Below, piece by piece: positions 9,665 to 17,583 of a DNA stretch of 64,000 nt. Numbering within the stretch: position 1 is the first letter of the stretch; each line of letters begins with the position of its first letter. Under the pieces are notes generated by a model, which saw only the letters and a program-made list of their open reading frames with translations, was not told where the DNA came from and did not search any database. The position numbers and the translations under genes were made by a program. Location: the NCBI GenBank assembly GCA_030147505.1, contig JASBVG010000123.1:62001-126000 (forward strand), written 5' to 3'. This DNA is from Tardiphaga sp. (GTDB taxonomy: Bacteria; Pseudomonadota; Alphaproteobacteria; Rhizobiales; Xanthobacteraceae).

Positions 9665-9737
9665 TGAGTTATAGAAAGGCTTGCTATAAATCATAATCCG
9701 CAAAATAATGAGCTATAGAGAGGAGCTCTATCGCTCA
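9665..9737. promoter_or_regulatory. Two related palindromic sites in front of the Fic gene
   Basis: Two 29-base sites (9665-9693 and 9709-9737), 44 bp apart, agree at 20 of 29 positions. Both begin TGAG and end TCA and are imperfect palindromes around TATAG / CTAT. The second ends at the A of the fic ATG and encloses the AGGAG ribosome-binding site in its loop (arms 9710-9720 and 9726-9736, 10 of 11 bases complementary). A repressor binding here, or the RNA hairpin itself, would block expression. The conserved arms with divergent centres suggest a real operator pair. Confidence 0.55.
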
Positions 9738-10840
9738 TGCCCTGGAACTGGGAAGCTCCAAATTGGCCTCATTTTTCTTATGATAACAAAAAGTTAAATA
9801 AGACAGAGGCCGATTTTCTGCTGCGCTCCGGAGAGTTTATCGGAGCCTTCAAGCACGTCACCCCGGACGACCAGACCGGCCTGCGCATCGAACTCATCAG
9901 TGAGGAGGCCCTCAAGACCTCGGAAATCGAAGGCGAACTCCTCAACCGCGACAGCGTCCAATCCTCCCTGCGCTACCAGTTCGGCCTCGCCAAGGACCAA
10001 AGCGGTGTGCCAGCTGCCGAACGCGGCGTTGTGGAAATGATGGTCGACCTGTACCGCACCTTCGCCACCCCCCTTACCCATGAGACCCTGTTCGAATGGC
10101 ACACCATGCTGATGGCCGACAGCGAAGCCATCCAGGTGATCGGCGACTACCGGAAACACCCCGATCCTATGCAGGTGGTGTCCGGCCCCATCGCACACCG
10201 CAAGGTTCATTTCGAGGCGCCCCCCTCCGAACGCATGGTCAAGGAGATGGAGACTTTCATCACCTGGTTCAACGAGACTGCCCCCGACGGCGCAAACGCA
10301 CTGCCCGCATTGACACGCGCGGGTCTTGCCCACCTCTACTTCGTCAGCATTCATCCGTTCGAAGACGGGAATGGCCGCATCGCGCGCGCACTGGCTGAAA
10401 AGTCCCTCGCCCAGAACCTCGGCCATCCAACACTCATTGCACTTGCCTACACCATCGAACGCGAGCGTAAGGCCTATTACGATGCGCTGGAGCGCAACAA
10501 CAAATCTGTTGAGGTCACCGACTGGCTGGTCTACTTCGCCGCGACCGTTCTCGAAGCCCAGGACACCACCAACAAGCGCGTCGAGTTCTATGTTGCCAAA
10601 ACCAGATTCTATCAACGCCTGCGCGACCAGTTGAACGAACGTCAGCGTAAAGCCATCGCCCGCATGTTTGAGGAAGGCATTGATGGATTCAAAGGCGGCC
10701 TGAGCGCTGAGAACTACATCAGCATCACGCGAGCGGCCCGCGCTACAACGACCCGCGACCTGCAGGACCTTGTCGCAAAAGGCGCACTGACGCGGACAGG
10801 CGAATTGCGGCACACACGCTATCATCTGAAATTGGATTGA
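9737..10840 (+). CDS. Fic family protein, self-inhibited class, with winged-helix C-terminus
   Basis: A 367-residue protein. The N-terminus (MPWNWEAPNWPHFSYD) matches the DUF4172 segment that precedes many Fic domains. The inhibitory helix TSEIEG fits (S/T)xxxE(G/N), with the Glu that blocks ATP binding. The catalytic loop HPFEDGNGRIAR is intact, with the His base and second Arg. The last 80 residues (ITRAARATTTRDLQDLVAKGALTR) look like a winged helix. Known relatives transfer AMP from ATP to target proteins and can autoregulate. The gene lies at the edge of the prophage, immediately outside the proposed left attachment repeat, so it is probably host DNA. Confidence 0.9.
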   Translation: MPWNWEAPNWPHFSYDNKKLNKTEADFLLRSGEFIGAFKHVTPDDQTGLRIELISEEALKTSEIEGELLNRDSVQSSLRYQFGLAKDQSGVPAAERGVVEMMVDLYRTFATPLTHETLFEWHTMLMADSEAIQVIGDYRKHPDPMQVVSGPIAHRKVHFEAPPSERMVKEMETFITWFNETAPDGANALPALTRAGLAHLYFVSIHPFEDGNGRIARALAEKSLAQNLGHPTLIALAYTIERERKAYYDALERNNKSVEVTDWLVYFAATVLEAQDTTNKRVEFYVAKTRFYQRLRDQLNERQRKAIARMFEEGIDGFKGGLSAENYISITRAARATTTRDLQDLVAKGALTRTGELRHTRYHLKLD

Positions 10841-10954
10841 CAGCAAAGTCCGCTGGATGGAGCCACCCGGACCAAATTCCGTGCTAACCAGCCCGTGATA
10901 CACGGCGACTGTATTGACTATATTATTTTCTGATGTTCCAGCCAAAAACATGAA

Positions 10955-10972
10955 AGGCGCCTCTCGGCGCCT
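10955..10972. terminator. Terminator hairpin downstream of fic
   Basis: AGGCGCC and GGCGCCT form a 7-bp GC stem with a TCTC loop, 115 bp after the Fic stop and just outside the proposed left attachment site. A-rich sequence on its left side would give a U-tract for leftward transcripts. Confidence 0.55.
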
Positions 10973-10999
10973 ATTCAAACTTTGTAAACATCTGAAAGA

Positions 11000-11014
11000 T
11001 TGGTTGCGGGGACC
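11000..11014. repeat. Candidate left attachment site (attL core)
   Basis: TTGGTTGCGGGGACC occurs here and again at 54571-54585. It is the left edge of a small palindrome (GTTGCGGG-GA-CCCGCAAC). If recombination occurs here, the excised circle would extend the integrase frame 18 codons to a TAG at 11069-11071, ten bases before the next ORF, which fits a natural phage layout. Confidence 0.5.
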
Positions 11015-11080
11015 CGCAACAGCCGCTCCCCCAAGATTCCGCCATTGATGATCATGGTCCGTTCTCGTTAGAGAACGGGG

Positions 11081-11533
11081 ATGTCCCCACGCGTGATCAG
11101 GCTCCCCGTCTCCGGCGGCGACCGGAAACATTACGCCCGCGAGCTGGCGATCGCCCGCCGAGCGCAGGACGATTTCGCGCGACAGGCGACGGAAGCCTAC
11201 CGCATCGCGCATCGGCTGTATTGTCAGGAATGGAACGCGCGGCAGTTCATCGGCGGACCGGCCGCACCATCGCCATCTGTCGATTCGGCAATCAGCGCCA
11301 ACTTCACGTTGCTGGAAATTTCATGCCGGGCATGCGGGCATGCAGACAAGGTTGATCTGCAGACGCTGCGCCTGCCCCGCCTGGAACCGGTTCCTGTTCA
11401 CGACCTCGCCGAGATGCTGTTTTGCCTGCCATGCCGAAACGCGACCGGACGTAAGCGACGGCCGAATTTGGTGATGCTGATCGACACCGCACCGAGCCAG
11501 CGCGGCCCGGTAAGCCGCCGCGCGCCGACCTGA
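11081..11533 (+). CDS. Hypothetical phage-edge protein with two CxxC pairs
   Basis: A 150-residue protein of unknown function. An N-terminal helical, Arg/Ala-rich half is followed by a zinc-ribbon-like part with CRAC (about residue 84-87) and CLPC (about 114-117). A start at GTG 11093 is also possible. A perfect hairpin (CCGTTCTC-GTTA-GAGAACGG, 11059-11078) lies directly in front of the ATG and could control translation or terminate integrase read-through in the circular phage. It is convergent with the Dam-like methylase gene. Placement inside the 15-bp repeats makes it a phage gene, probably just after the integrase in the phage circle. Confidence 0.65.
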   Translation: MSPRVIRLPVSGGDRKHYARELAIARRAQDDFARQATEAYRIAHRLYCQEWNARQFIGGPAAPSPSVDSAISANFTLLEISCRACGHADKVDLQTLRLPRLEPVPVHDLAEMLFCLPCRNATGRKRRPNLVMLIDTAPSQRGPVSRRAPT

Positions 11534-11535
11534 AA

Positions 11536-11567
11536 TGAAAAACCCGCGACCGGGGAATGGTCGCGGG
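11536..11567 (-). terminator. Rho-independent terminator of the leftward late operon
   Basis: A perfect 9-bp stem (CCCGCGACC / GGTCGCGGG, 11543-11551 and 11559-11567) is followed on the minus strand by a run of five Ts. It lies 40 bp after the methylase stop, so it should end the late transcript. It also faces the convergent gene at 11081. Confidence 0.8.
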
Positions 11568-11608
11568 CTCTCACGCATCTCCGACACCTTGGAGGAATGC
11601 CGGAGATC

Positions 11609-12454
11609 TTAGAGCGACAGCAAATCGCGCGGTCGCGGGAAGCTCGCCGAGCCCGGCCCCATTACGAGCAATTCGGCCACTTCGTCATCAACAGATCCTT
11701 TCGCCGCAATCGTGTACCTAGTTTTCACAGGCTCAATCTCGAACCGGGAAAAGACAAGTCGGGTGCTTGGCAGATCATTGATCGACAGAATGAAGCGGCC
11801 CGCGATCCGCGCAAGGCGATCGGATAGCCGGTCAAAGTCATCCCGACCGAATACGCCCGTGCCGTAGTCGTTTTCTGAGCCCCAGTAAGGCGGGTCGAGA
11901 TAGAAAAGCGTCCCTGGCCGATCGTAACGATCGATGAAGTCGAACCAAGGCAGATTCTCGATCACGACTCCGGCCAAGCGTTCATGAATGTCAGCCAGCA
12001 TAGGGCCAAGCTTTGTGACGTCGAACCGCGCCGGCATCCCGCAGCTCACCCCGAAAGAACGCCCAGATACTTTACCGCCAAAGCCAAGTCTCTGCAGATA
12101 TAGGAAGCGCGCAGCGCGCTCGAGATCGGTTAGCGCGGCGGGATCGACAGACAATAGCCGATCAAAATCACGCCGGGAGGTGATCTGGAATTTGAGCGTC
12201 TCCATGAACTGCGGATAATGGCGCTGCAGAATCCGAAAGAGCGTGGTGACGTCACCCGAAACATCGTTGATGACTTCGGACCTTGCTGCCCATCGACGCC
12301 GCAGAAATATGCCACCCATGCCAATAAACGGCTCAGCATATGTATCGTGCGGCACGGCTTCGATCCGCGGGACAATCAGCTCTGCAAGATGCCGCTTGCC
12401 GCCTATATATGCCGCGGCCGGATGGACCGGATCGACGGCGCGAAAACTCTCCAT
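11609..12454 (-). CDS. DNA adenine methylase (D12 class, Dam-like)
   Basis: A 281-residue N6-adenine methyltransferase. The AdoMet-binding motif is AYIGGKRHLAELI near the N-terminus followed by EPFIGMGGIFLRR; the catalytic motif is DPPYWGSENDYG. The ATG at 12454 was chosen because it starts just ahead of the conserved AYIGGKR; the open frame continues 86 codons further but overlaps the next gene and lacks homology-like sequence. As the last late gene, it may protect packaged phage DNA from host restriction or mimic host methylation. No cognate restriction enzyme gene is nearby. Confidence 0.9.
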   Translation of the reverse strand: MESFRAVDPVHPAAAYIGGKRHLAELIVPRIEAVPHDTYAEPFIGMGGIFLRRRWAARSEVINDVSGDVTTLFRILQRHYPQFMETLKFQITSRRDFDRLLSVDPAALTDLERAARFLYLQRLGFGGKVSGRSFGVSCGMPARFDVTKLGPMLADIHERLAGVVIENLPWFDFIDRYDRPGTLFYLDPPYWGSENDYGTGVFGRDDFDRLSDRLARIAGRFILSINDLPSTRLVFSRFEIEPVKTRYTIAAKGSVDDEVAELLVMGPGSASFPRPRDLLSL

Positions 12455-12617
12455 TGTGTTGCTCAATCTTTTAGAAACCGGAGCCGCATAGGTTGCGAAG
12501 CGGCGGCCGGCGTTGAGCCTTTTGACGTCGGGCGGGCCTGTGTCAAAGCGGACCCGTGGCATGAAGCGTTGGCGCGCTTCATCCCCGTCAGACGCACCGA
12601 CAGGGAACCTTAGTAGA

Positions 12618-12965
12618 TCAGTTGAGACGGACTCTTGCGGTGCCGCCCATGCCGATCGCATTGGCAGCCGCGCGGGATAGATCGATGCAGCGGCCGAACA
12701 CCCACGGCCCACGATCGGTGATCTCGACCGTAACGCTCCGGCCGTTCCCGATATGCGTCACTGTCACCAGCGTGCCGAATGGCAACGTGCGGTGCGCCGC
12801 GGTCGGATAAGGCTCTGTCGCCCAGGTATTGAAGACCCTGCCCGACGCCGTGCGCCGGCCGTTATAGCCATCACCGACGCCGTACTGCGAAGCCGTGCAA
12901 GTCTCGCCCAACGCAGGCATGGCTGATAGCGCGGACAGCATTGCTGCCGCGAACAAGCGGATCAT
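12618..12965 (-). CDS. RlpA-like double-psi beta-barrel protein, secreted
   Basis: A 115-residue protein with a signal peptide ([20 protein letters not shown]). The mature part is a double-psi beta barrel: [42 protein letters not shown] and [15 protein letters not shown] are the RlpA signature, including the catalytic-type Asp (TDRGPW). RlpA proteins are septal lytic transglycosylases acting on naked glycan. There is no SPOR domain. Location in the lysis module suggests a role in peptidoglycan degradation. Confidence is high for the fold, lower for the role. Confidence 0.85.
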   Translation of the reverse strand: MIRLFAAAMLSALSAMPALGETCTASQYGVGDGYNGRRTASGRVFNTWATEPYPTAAHRTLPFGTLVTVTHIGNGRSVTVEITDRGPWVFGRCIDLSRAAANAIGMGGTARVRLN

Positions 12966-12982
12966 CGAACTCTCCTTTGTGA

Positions 12983-13303
12983 TTAGTCGTGCATCTGCAG
13001 GCGTTTCAGCGCGGCAGAAATATCCATCATGTCGCAGGCGCGGTTGATGGCCTTTGTCAGATCCTCGGTTGCTTCAGCCTGCCGACGGATCTCGGTCGTG
13101 AAACGCTCCATCGCGAGATGATCGGCGAGCAGCGCCTGGATGCCGAGCGTTGGCGGATGTTCCGGTTTGCGATCTTCTGTTTTCCCTCGCCTCGACCCTA
13201 ACCAGGCCACGGCGATCGCGGTCAGCCCCCCGCCTCCGATCAACGGGCCGAGAAACCTGATGGCTTCATAAAGAGTGACGGCCTGTTGTGGTTCAGCTGC
13301 CAT
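12983..13303 (-). CDS. Small membrane protein of the lysis module (holin-like candidate)
   Basis: A 106-residue protein with one N-terminal hydrophobic segment ([22 protein letters not shown]) followed by a basic stretch and a helical C-terminus. The ATG at 13303 was chosen because the 30 residues upstream are Ser/Arg-rich and unlikely. It overlaps the preceding gene by 11 bp. Topology and position fit a phage holin or holin-accessory protein, but no family is recognised. Confidence 0.65.
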   Translation of the reverse strand: MAAEPQQAVTLYEAIRFLGPLIGGGGLTAIAVAWLGSRRGKTEDRKPEHPPTLGIQALLADHLAMERFTTEIRRQAEATEDLTKAINRACDMMDISAALKRLQMHD

Positions 13304-13772
13304 GATGGGCGTCCCGCGCCGTCGGCGATGCGTGGTCCTGCCCGCACCGAAAACAGGAATATCCCTCGAAGAAGATGAAGACGAAGAACACATAGCGCAT
13401 CGGAAAATCCGGAGCGCCGTGCTTCACCGCCAGCCAATAGAGAGCACTGACGATGATCCACCAGATCATGCCCATCATCGCGCAGAAGAAGCGCAGGCCC
13501 GGTGTCCGGCGCCAGCTGCCGTTGATGAACAGTGCCATGAGACGCGCTGCCCCGATCATCACGCCGATATATCCCCAGAGCCATTCCGGCGCGATCACCA
13601 ACAGATATTGGAATGTCGGCCCGTTCATCATCTGCGCCGGTGCCGCGCATGCGCCGGCCCACACCACCAGCGACCAGGCGAGCATGTGTTCCACCGTCCG
13701 CGTCGGGTAGCGCTCCGACGCCGCGTGACGGAACAGCACGATCGCCAGACGGTGAGCAGCTGTGCGCGTCAT
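13293..13772 (-). CDS. Polytopic membrane protein of the lysis module (holin candidate)
   Basis: A 159-residue protein with about four hydrophobic segments (MLAWSLVVWAGACAA; LWGYIGVMIGAARLMALFI; FFCAMMGMIWWIIVSALYWL; YVFFVFIFFEGY) and a C-terminal CFRCGQDH tail. The start codon overlaps the stop of the spanin-like lipoprotein gene (ATGA), indicating translational coupling. Together with its neighbours it forms a lysis cassette, so it or the gene at 12983 is the likeliest holin. No specific family identified. Confidence 0.68.
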   Translation of the reverse strand: MTRTAAHRLAIVLFRHAASERYPTRTVEHMLAWSLVVWAGACAAPAQMMNGPTFQYLLVIAPEWLWGYIGVMIGAARLMALFINGSWRRTPGLRFFCAMMGMIWWIIVSALYWLAVKHGAPDFPMRYVFFVFIFFEGYSCFRCGQDHASPTARDAHHGS

Positions 13773-14068
13773 GGCTCGGCGAAGTCCCGGCGCACGCCTT
13801 GGTACCACTCGCCGCTCGCTTTCAGCCGCTCGTTCGCCTGGTCGAGCGCCGATCCCGTGAGGCGAAGTGCTGCACGCGCATCCTGCCCCTTGTATAGCTT
13901 CGGCTTGGCCACCGGCTTCATCAGCTCATCGGGCACGGGTGGAAGATCGCGCGCGGCCGGGCCGGGGTTTGTCGTTACACAGCCCGTCAGCGTCGCCGCA
14001 ATCGAGAGCGCAACCAGGCCGGCCCTCAAGTGACTTGATGTAATCGGCATCGCGTTTTGCTCGTGCAT
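13769..14068 (-). CDS. Rz1-like outer-membrane spanin lipoprotein
   Basis: A 99-residue lipoprotein: signal sequence LRAGLVALSIAATLTGC with the lipobox LTGC, then a proline-rich mature segment (NPGPAARDLPPVPDELMKPVAKP), as in Rz1-type o-spanins. Several ATGs are in frame (14074, 14068, 14050); 14068 has the best spaced AGGA. About half of the gene overlaps, in another frame, the end of the Rz-like gene, the classic overlapping spanin layout. It would anchor in the outer membrane and pair with the inner-membrane partner to fuse membranes at lysis. Confidence 0.72.
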   Translation of the reverse strand: MHEQNAMPITSSHLRAGLVALSIAATLTGCVTTNPGPAARDLPPVPDELMKPVAKPKLYKGQDARAALRLTGSALDQANERLKASGEWYQGVRRDFAEP

Positions 14069-14411
14069 CTGCATTTTCCTCAATGGTGGTGACCTTGCGG
14101 GCTTCATCTTCCTTCGCTCGCTTCGCGTTCTCGGCATCGATGCGAGCATTGCGCAGTTGCGCCTCCAGCTCGCCGGCGCGACAGTCTGCAGTCGCATCGA
14201 CATGGCCGATCCAGTAGGAGGCAACACAGGCCACTATGGCGGCCGCGGCGACCATGCAGCGCGTACAGGCGAAGAAGCGCGTGGCGATCGACGACACCAG
14301 CGGGATCGCAACCGCTGGTGCGAAGAGGACGCCAAGGATGACGGCCAGCGGCCCGATCGTTGCTCCCAGTCCCAGCAGCCATGTCAGGACCGTAAAGAGA
14401 CCATTGATCAT
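13926..14411 (-). CDS. Rz-like inner-membrane spanin
   Basis: A 161-residue protein with N-terminal hydrophobic segments (LFTVLTWLLGLGATIGPLAVILGVLFAPAVAIPLV and MVAAAAIVACVASYWIGH) followed by a charged helical, coiled-coil-like stretch (GELEAQLRNARIDAENAKRAKEDEARKVTTIEENADARAKRDADYIKSL). This resembles i-spanins, although two membrane segments instead of one is unusual. Its ATG overlaps the endopeptidase stop (ATGA). The last 143 bp overlap the Rz1-like gene. Confidence 0.68.
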   Translation of the reverse strand: MINGLFTVLTWLLGLGATIGPLAVILGVLFAPAVAIPLVSSIATRFFACTRCMVAAAAIVACVASYWIGHVDATADCRAGELEAQLRNARIDAENAKRAKEDEARKVTTIEENADARAKRDADYIKSLEGRPGCALDCGDADGLCNDKPRPGRARSSTRAR

Positions 14412-15613
14412 TGCCGCGCCCCCGTCTGAACCGACTCCGTGATGAGGCGCGTGCTGCGGAACGCGTTCCAGGCGAGCCACGACAGACCGGCGCCGACCAG
14501 CAGCAGCCAGACGATCGGCGGCACCTCGCCGACATACGCCCACACCTTGCGCAGCAGGCCACTATCGGTCGGGATCTGATCGCGATGCCCGGTGAAGAAC
14601 GACCACGCCCAGTTCACCGTGTTGACGATCGAATCCGCGAGCGCGGTGACGAATGCCACGACCGCCGCCCAGGCTGCGGTAAGGAAGTTGCGACGGCTCG
14701 GCACGACTTCCGGCGCAACGGTCGCAACGGTCTTCGCATCGGCCTTCGCGCGCTCGGCCGTCACCGGACGCTTGTCGCCGCGGGCCTTCACCTCGGCAAT
14801 TCGCTCGAGCAATTCCGACCGGACCGCAACGAACTCATCATACGACGCCGGCGCCGAGGTGAGACTGCTGTAGTCGTTGATGAAGCCGGCGATCGCGCCA
14901 GCCGTCATGCCGCCCCAGAAGCCAGACGGAATGCCCGGATTGTAGTTCATCGCCTTGAGATCCGTCTGCACGGTCAGCAGGACCGGATCGAGCTGATCGG
15001 CGCCGGGCCCATCGCCGAGACCCGCGGGGGCGTCTTCATCCTCCAGCTCGTCGGCCGGCGCCTGGTCAGCCATCTCCGGCTCTGCGAACAAGCGCGCGAC
15101 CGGCGGCCACACCGGCGGCGACGACTTCGGCTTGCGGCCGCCGTTATCGACGAACTCGAAATGCATCCAGTCCGGTCGCGAGCTGTACCAGCCACCCCAC
15201 ATCGCCCCCTGCCGACAGAATGCATCGACGACGAATTGCGGCATGGTGCCCTTCTTCACGCCCAGCGCATTCTCGCCGGCGTTGAGATCGATCGCCGCGG
15301 CATAGGCGTGGTTCGACCACTTCGTTTTCGAACCCCGCACCATCCTCGGATTGTAGGCGCCGGCATATTTCGAGACGCCGGCGGCGTCGATCTTCGCCTG
15401 GTCGTGCTGGCAAAAGTCCCAGATCTCGTTCAAGGCGGCCAGCAGCGCCGGCGCAGCCTTGTGGTGAAACTGGATCGCCCTGACCCGTTTGCCCTCGTAA
15501 TACATCGCGAAGGGCGGCACGACGGCCACCATCTGAGAGGCGATCTGGCCCTTGCCGGGATCGCCATAGAATGCGTTACGAGCAGCCTGCGTGTCTTTCG
15601 GCCATGTGGTCAT
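14408..15613 (-). CDS. M15-type peptidoglycan endopeptidase (endolysin) with C-terminal membrane segments
   Basis: A 401-residue protein. The N-terminal 160 residues carry the zinc ligands of the VanY/M15 peptidase family in SNHAYAAAIDLN (His, Asp) and DWMHFEF (His), so it should cut the stem or cross-bridge peptides of peptidoglycan. A linker rich in Glu/Asp/Pro follows, then a region resembling a peptidoglycan-binding module (VQTDLKAMNYNPGIPSGFWGGMTAGAIAGF). The last 120 residues hold two hydrophobic segments (FLTAAWAAVVAFVTALADSIV; IVWLLLVGAGLSWLAW). Endolysins seldom end in membrane anchors, so its delivery may be unusual. It is first in the lysis module. Confidence 0.85.
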   Translation of the reverse strand: MTTWPKDTQAARNAFYGDPGKGQIASQMVAVVPPFAMYYEGKRVRAIQFHHKAAPALLAALNEIWDFCQHDQAKIDAAGVSKYAGAYNPRMVRGSKTKWSNHAYAAAIDLNAGENALGVKKGTMPQFVVDAFCRQGAMWGGWYSSRPDWMHFEFVDNGGRKPKSSPPVWPPVARLFAEPEMADQAPADELEDEDAPAGLGDGPGADQLDPVLLTVQTDLKAMNYNPGIPSGFWGGMTAGAIAGFINDYSSLTSAPASYDEFVAVRSELLERIAEVKARGDKRPVTAERAKADAKTVATVAPEVVPSRRNFLTAAWAAVVAFVTALADSIVNTVNWAWSFFTGHRDQIPTDSGLLRKVWAYVGEVPPIVWLLLVGAGLSWLAWNAFRSTRLITESVQTGARQ

Positions 15614-15919
15614 TGATGTGAGCCTTCCATGCGGGAACGACCGCGCGCTGCACGGTCTCTGTGGACAGTCGGGATCGAGATTCGGATCGCTTTACGCCGA
15701 GTGGTTGCGCGGCTATGGTCGCGCCCGCGTTGACGGCTTGAAATCCGGCGACGCGGTCAAAGGCGGCGAAGGTTACCGGTCATGAGCCGGGTGGCCCAAA
15801 AATAGCACCTTGTAGAAGCACGGAGTAATTACCCGTGTGGGTGTAACTATGGGGTCAGCAACCTTCGCTGCTGAATTTCAACCACCCGGCACCAGCCGGA
15901 CAGCGCGAAGGCTGTTCCG
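15614..15919. other. Noncoding stretch between lysis and tail-fibre regions
   Basis: No convincing gene on either strand. An imperfect inverted repeat around GTAATTACCC / GGGTGTAAC (about 15823-15846) could be a regulator site for the lone rightward gene at 15920. Nothing else stands out. Confidence 0.3.
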
Positions 15920-16174
15920 ATGTCGATCACTGATCCCCACGCCATCGTTAAAGGTTTCTACTGGGTGAGGCCTCTGCACAGAGACCCGTTCCCCTTCGAT
16001 CCTGAGCTCGGTGACAGACCGCTCACCATCGCCCAGGTCAGCGGGCGGACCGCCGGCAACTATCAGGTCACCATCCTGCATCAGCCGCGCTCGCTGACGG
16101 TTGCCGAGGCGTTGCGTCAGGTCGAATTCATCGAGCTGATCGAGCGCCCGGCCGCGTTTGCAATCGCCGCTTAG
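15920..16174 (+). CDS. Small hypothetical protein on the opposite strand (possible moron)
   Basis: An 84-residue protein (start MSITDPHAIVKGFYW, preceded by GAAGG at a suitable distance). It is the only rightward gene inside the late region and converges on the fibre gene, overlapping its stop by 4 bp. The sequence has normal amino-acid balance, with a helical second half, but no recognised domain. Opposite orientation inside a late operon is typical of morons, genes expressed from the prophage for the host. Confidence 0.6.
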   Translation: MSITDPHAIVKGFYWVRPLHRDPFPFDPELGDRPLTIAQVSGRTAGNYQVTILHQPRSLTVAEALRQVEFIELIERPAAFAIAA

Positions 16175-17583
16175 GCGTCGCGGTCGCGGCGATCCAGCCA
16201 GCCCGACGTGACCAGCCAAAGCTGGTCACCAGAGGAAGCCGTGCTGATGGACCTCACCTGCGAGCTATTATCGGTCCAAACCTCCAGCTCGGCCGATTGA
16301 TACTCGGCGATGCCGTTCGATCGAAACTGGCCATTGCCGGGCGGTGAGTTGGCAGTCTGATTGGCCTCAAGCGGTGAATGAACCAGCAACTGCGTGCCGC
16401 TGGTGGCAGTGTTGCCATACAGCCCGCGAAGCTTTACCTGCACACTCTTAATGCCCCGCGGCACCGTCAGCGCATGCAGCAATCCGGCTGTATTCGGAGA
16501 TGCGTTTGCGACATCACCAATCGGCGTTGCCCAGAAGAAATCATCATTGCGCTGGATCAGCGGAATGAAATTCCCGATACCGTCCGTGAACGTAGACAGG
16601 ATGCGACGGAAGATCGTGTAATTCGCCGGCAGCACCGGAAATGCGCTGGCCGTATGGACGCCACTTCCCGCGCTCGATGTGTTGATAACCGCCCCTCCCG
16701 GCGTGGCGGTGACCGTGAAGGTGTCAACCGAGGTTACGGTCTTCACGTAATACTGCGTTCCGGCCGTCAGCCCCGTGGGCAGCACCCCCGTCGTCGAGAA
16801 TTTGAGCGGACAATCCGCACGCAGGCCATGATCCGTCCAGGTCACCACACCCGGCGATGCATTCGAAATTGTAACCGCGGAAGCCATCCCAGGCGCACGC
16901 GACGCGAGAATATCGGTTGCACCAGTGTCGGGCCGCTTGATCAGAAAGATGTTGTATTGCGCCGATGCAGCAGTGTTCGCACCAACATCCACGGAGCCGC
17001 CAGCGCCAACCGACCAAGCCTGGTTCGTTTTGGTGAGCGCAGCGGACAGACTCATCATATCGGTGTTTGCCTTATCAGCAGCAACACCGGGCGCGATCGT
17101 AAAGCTGTTGCTCGATCCGCCGGCCGTGTAAGCGAGGCCCGCAAGATAGTTACGCAGGACTGCAGCAAGGCCGAGGTTCTGCTGCGCCCGTGTTTTCTCG
17201 CTGTCGCTAAATGATTGCGCTGTGTCAGTCCGGACCGCCGCGGCCGCGGTCGCCGTGGCCACAGCTGCAGCAGCCACGACAGCAGCCGCATCTGCAGCGC
17301 CCCACGCACACATCACCGTCATCGTACCCGACAGCGCGATCGGCGATCCGGTCGAGCTGTCACGGAAATTGATGCGCGTGATGCTGTTGGCGCCGCTGTT
17401 ATAGCGGCCCTCGAACGTCATCCACTTGCCGCCGCCGAACACGACAACCGGCATCGTGTCGCCATCGGCGAACTGATTTGCGAAACTGTCGTGATCGGCG
17501 TCGATCGGCCCTGCGAGCATGATGTCGCCAGTCCCGACGGTGACGGTCGACTCCGCGGTGCGGTCTGCGTATTTCAAAGCCAT
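16171..17583 (-). CDS. Tail fibre-like protein
   Basis: A 470-residue protein. The N-terminal 95 residues (MALKYADRTAEST..., HDSFANQFADGD, FEGRYNSGANSITR) resemble the baseplate-attachment part of siphovirus fibre proteins. An Ala-rich linker (AAVVAAAAVATATAAAAV) is followed by the SFSDSEKTRAQQNLGL motif common in fibres, and a beta-rich, Gly/Ser/Thr-rich C-terminus. It is the last tail gene, usual for receptor-binding fibres. The start overlaps the stop of the previous gene by one base (TGATG). Confidence 0.75.
   Translation of the reverse strand: MALKYADRTAESTVTVGTGDIMLAGPIDADHDSFANQFADGDTMPVVVFGGGKWMTFEGRYNSGANSITRINFRDSSTGSPIALSGTMTVMCAWGAADAAAVVAAAAVATATAAAAVRTDTAQSFSDSEKTRAQQNLGLAAVLRNYLAGLAYTAGGSSNSFTIAPGVAADKANTDMMSLSAALTKTNQAWSVGAGGSVDVGANTAASAQYNIFLIKRPDTGATDILASRAPGMASAVTISNASPGVVTWTDHGLRADCPLKFSTTGVLPTGLTAGTQYYVKTVTSVDTFTVTATPGGAVINTSSAGSGVHTASAFPVLPANYTIFRRILSTFTDGIGNFIPLIQRNDDFFWATPIGDVANASPNTAGLLHALTVPRGIKSVQVKLRGLYGNTATSGTQLLVHSPLEANQTANSPPGNGQFRSNGIAEYQSAELEVWTDNSSQVRSISTASSGDQLWLVTSGWLDRRDRDA

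Noticed and set aside
11000-11022. tRNA gene 3' end as integration site
   Set aside because: GGTTGCGGGG recalls tRNA ends, but no cloverleaf could be drawn on either strand.
14411-15616. 401-residue plus-strand frame mirroring the endolysin
   Set aside because: Same length and ends as the opposite gene, Arg-rich, no motifs; a mirror frame.
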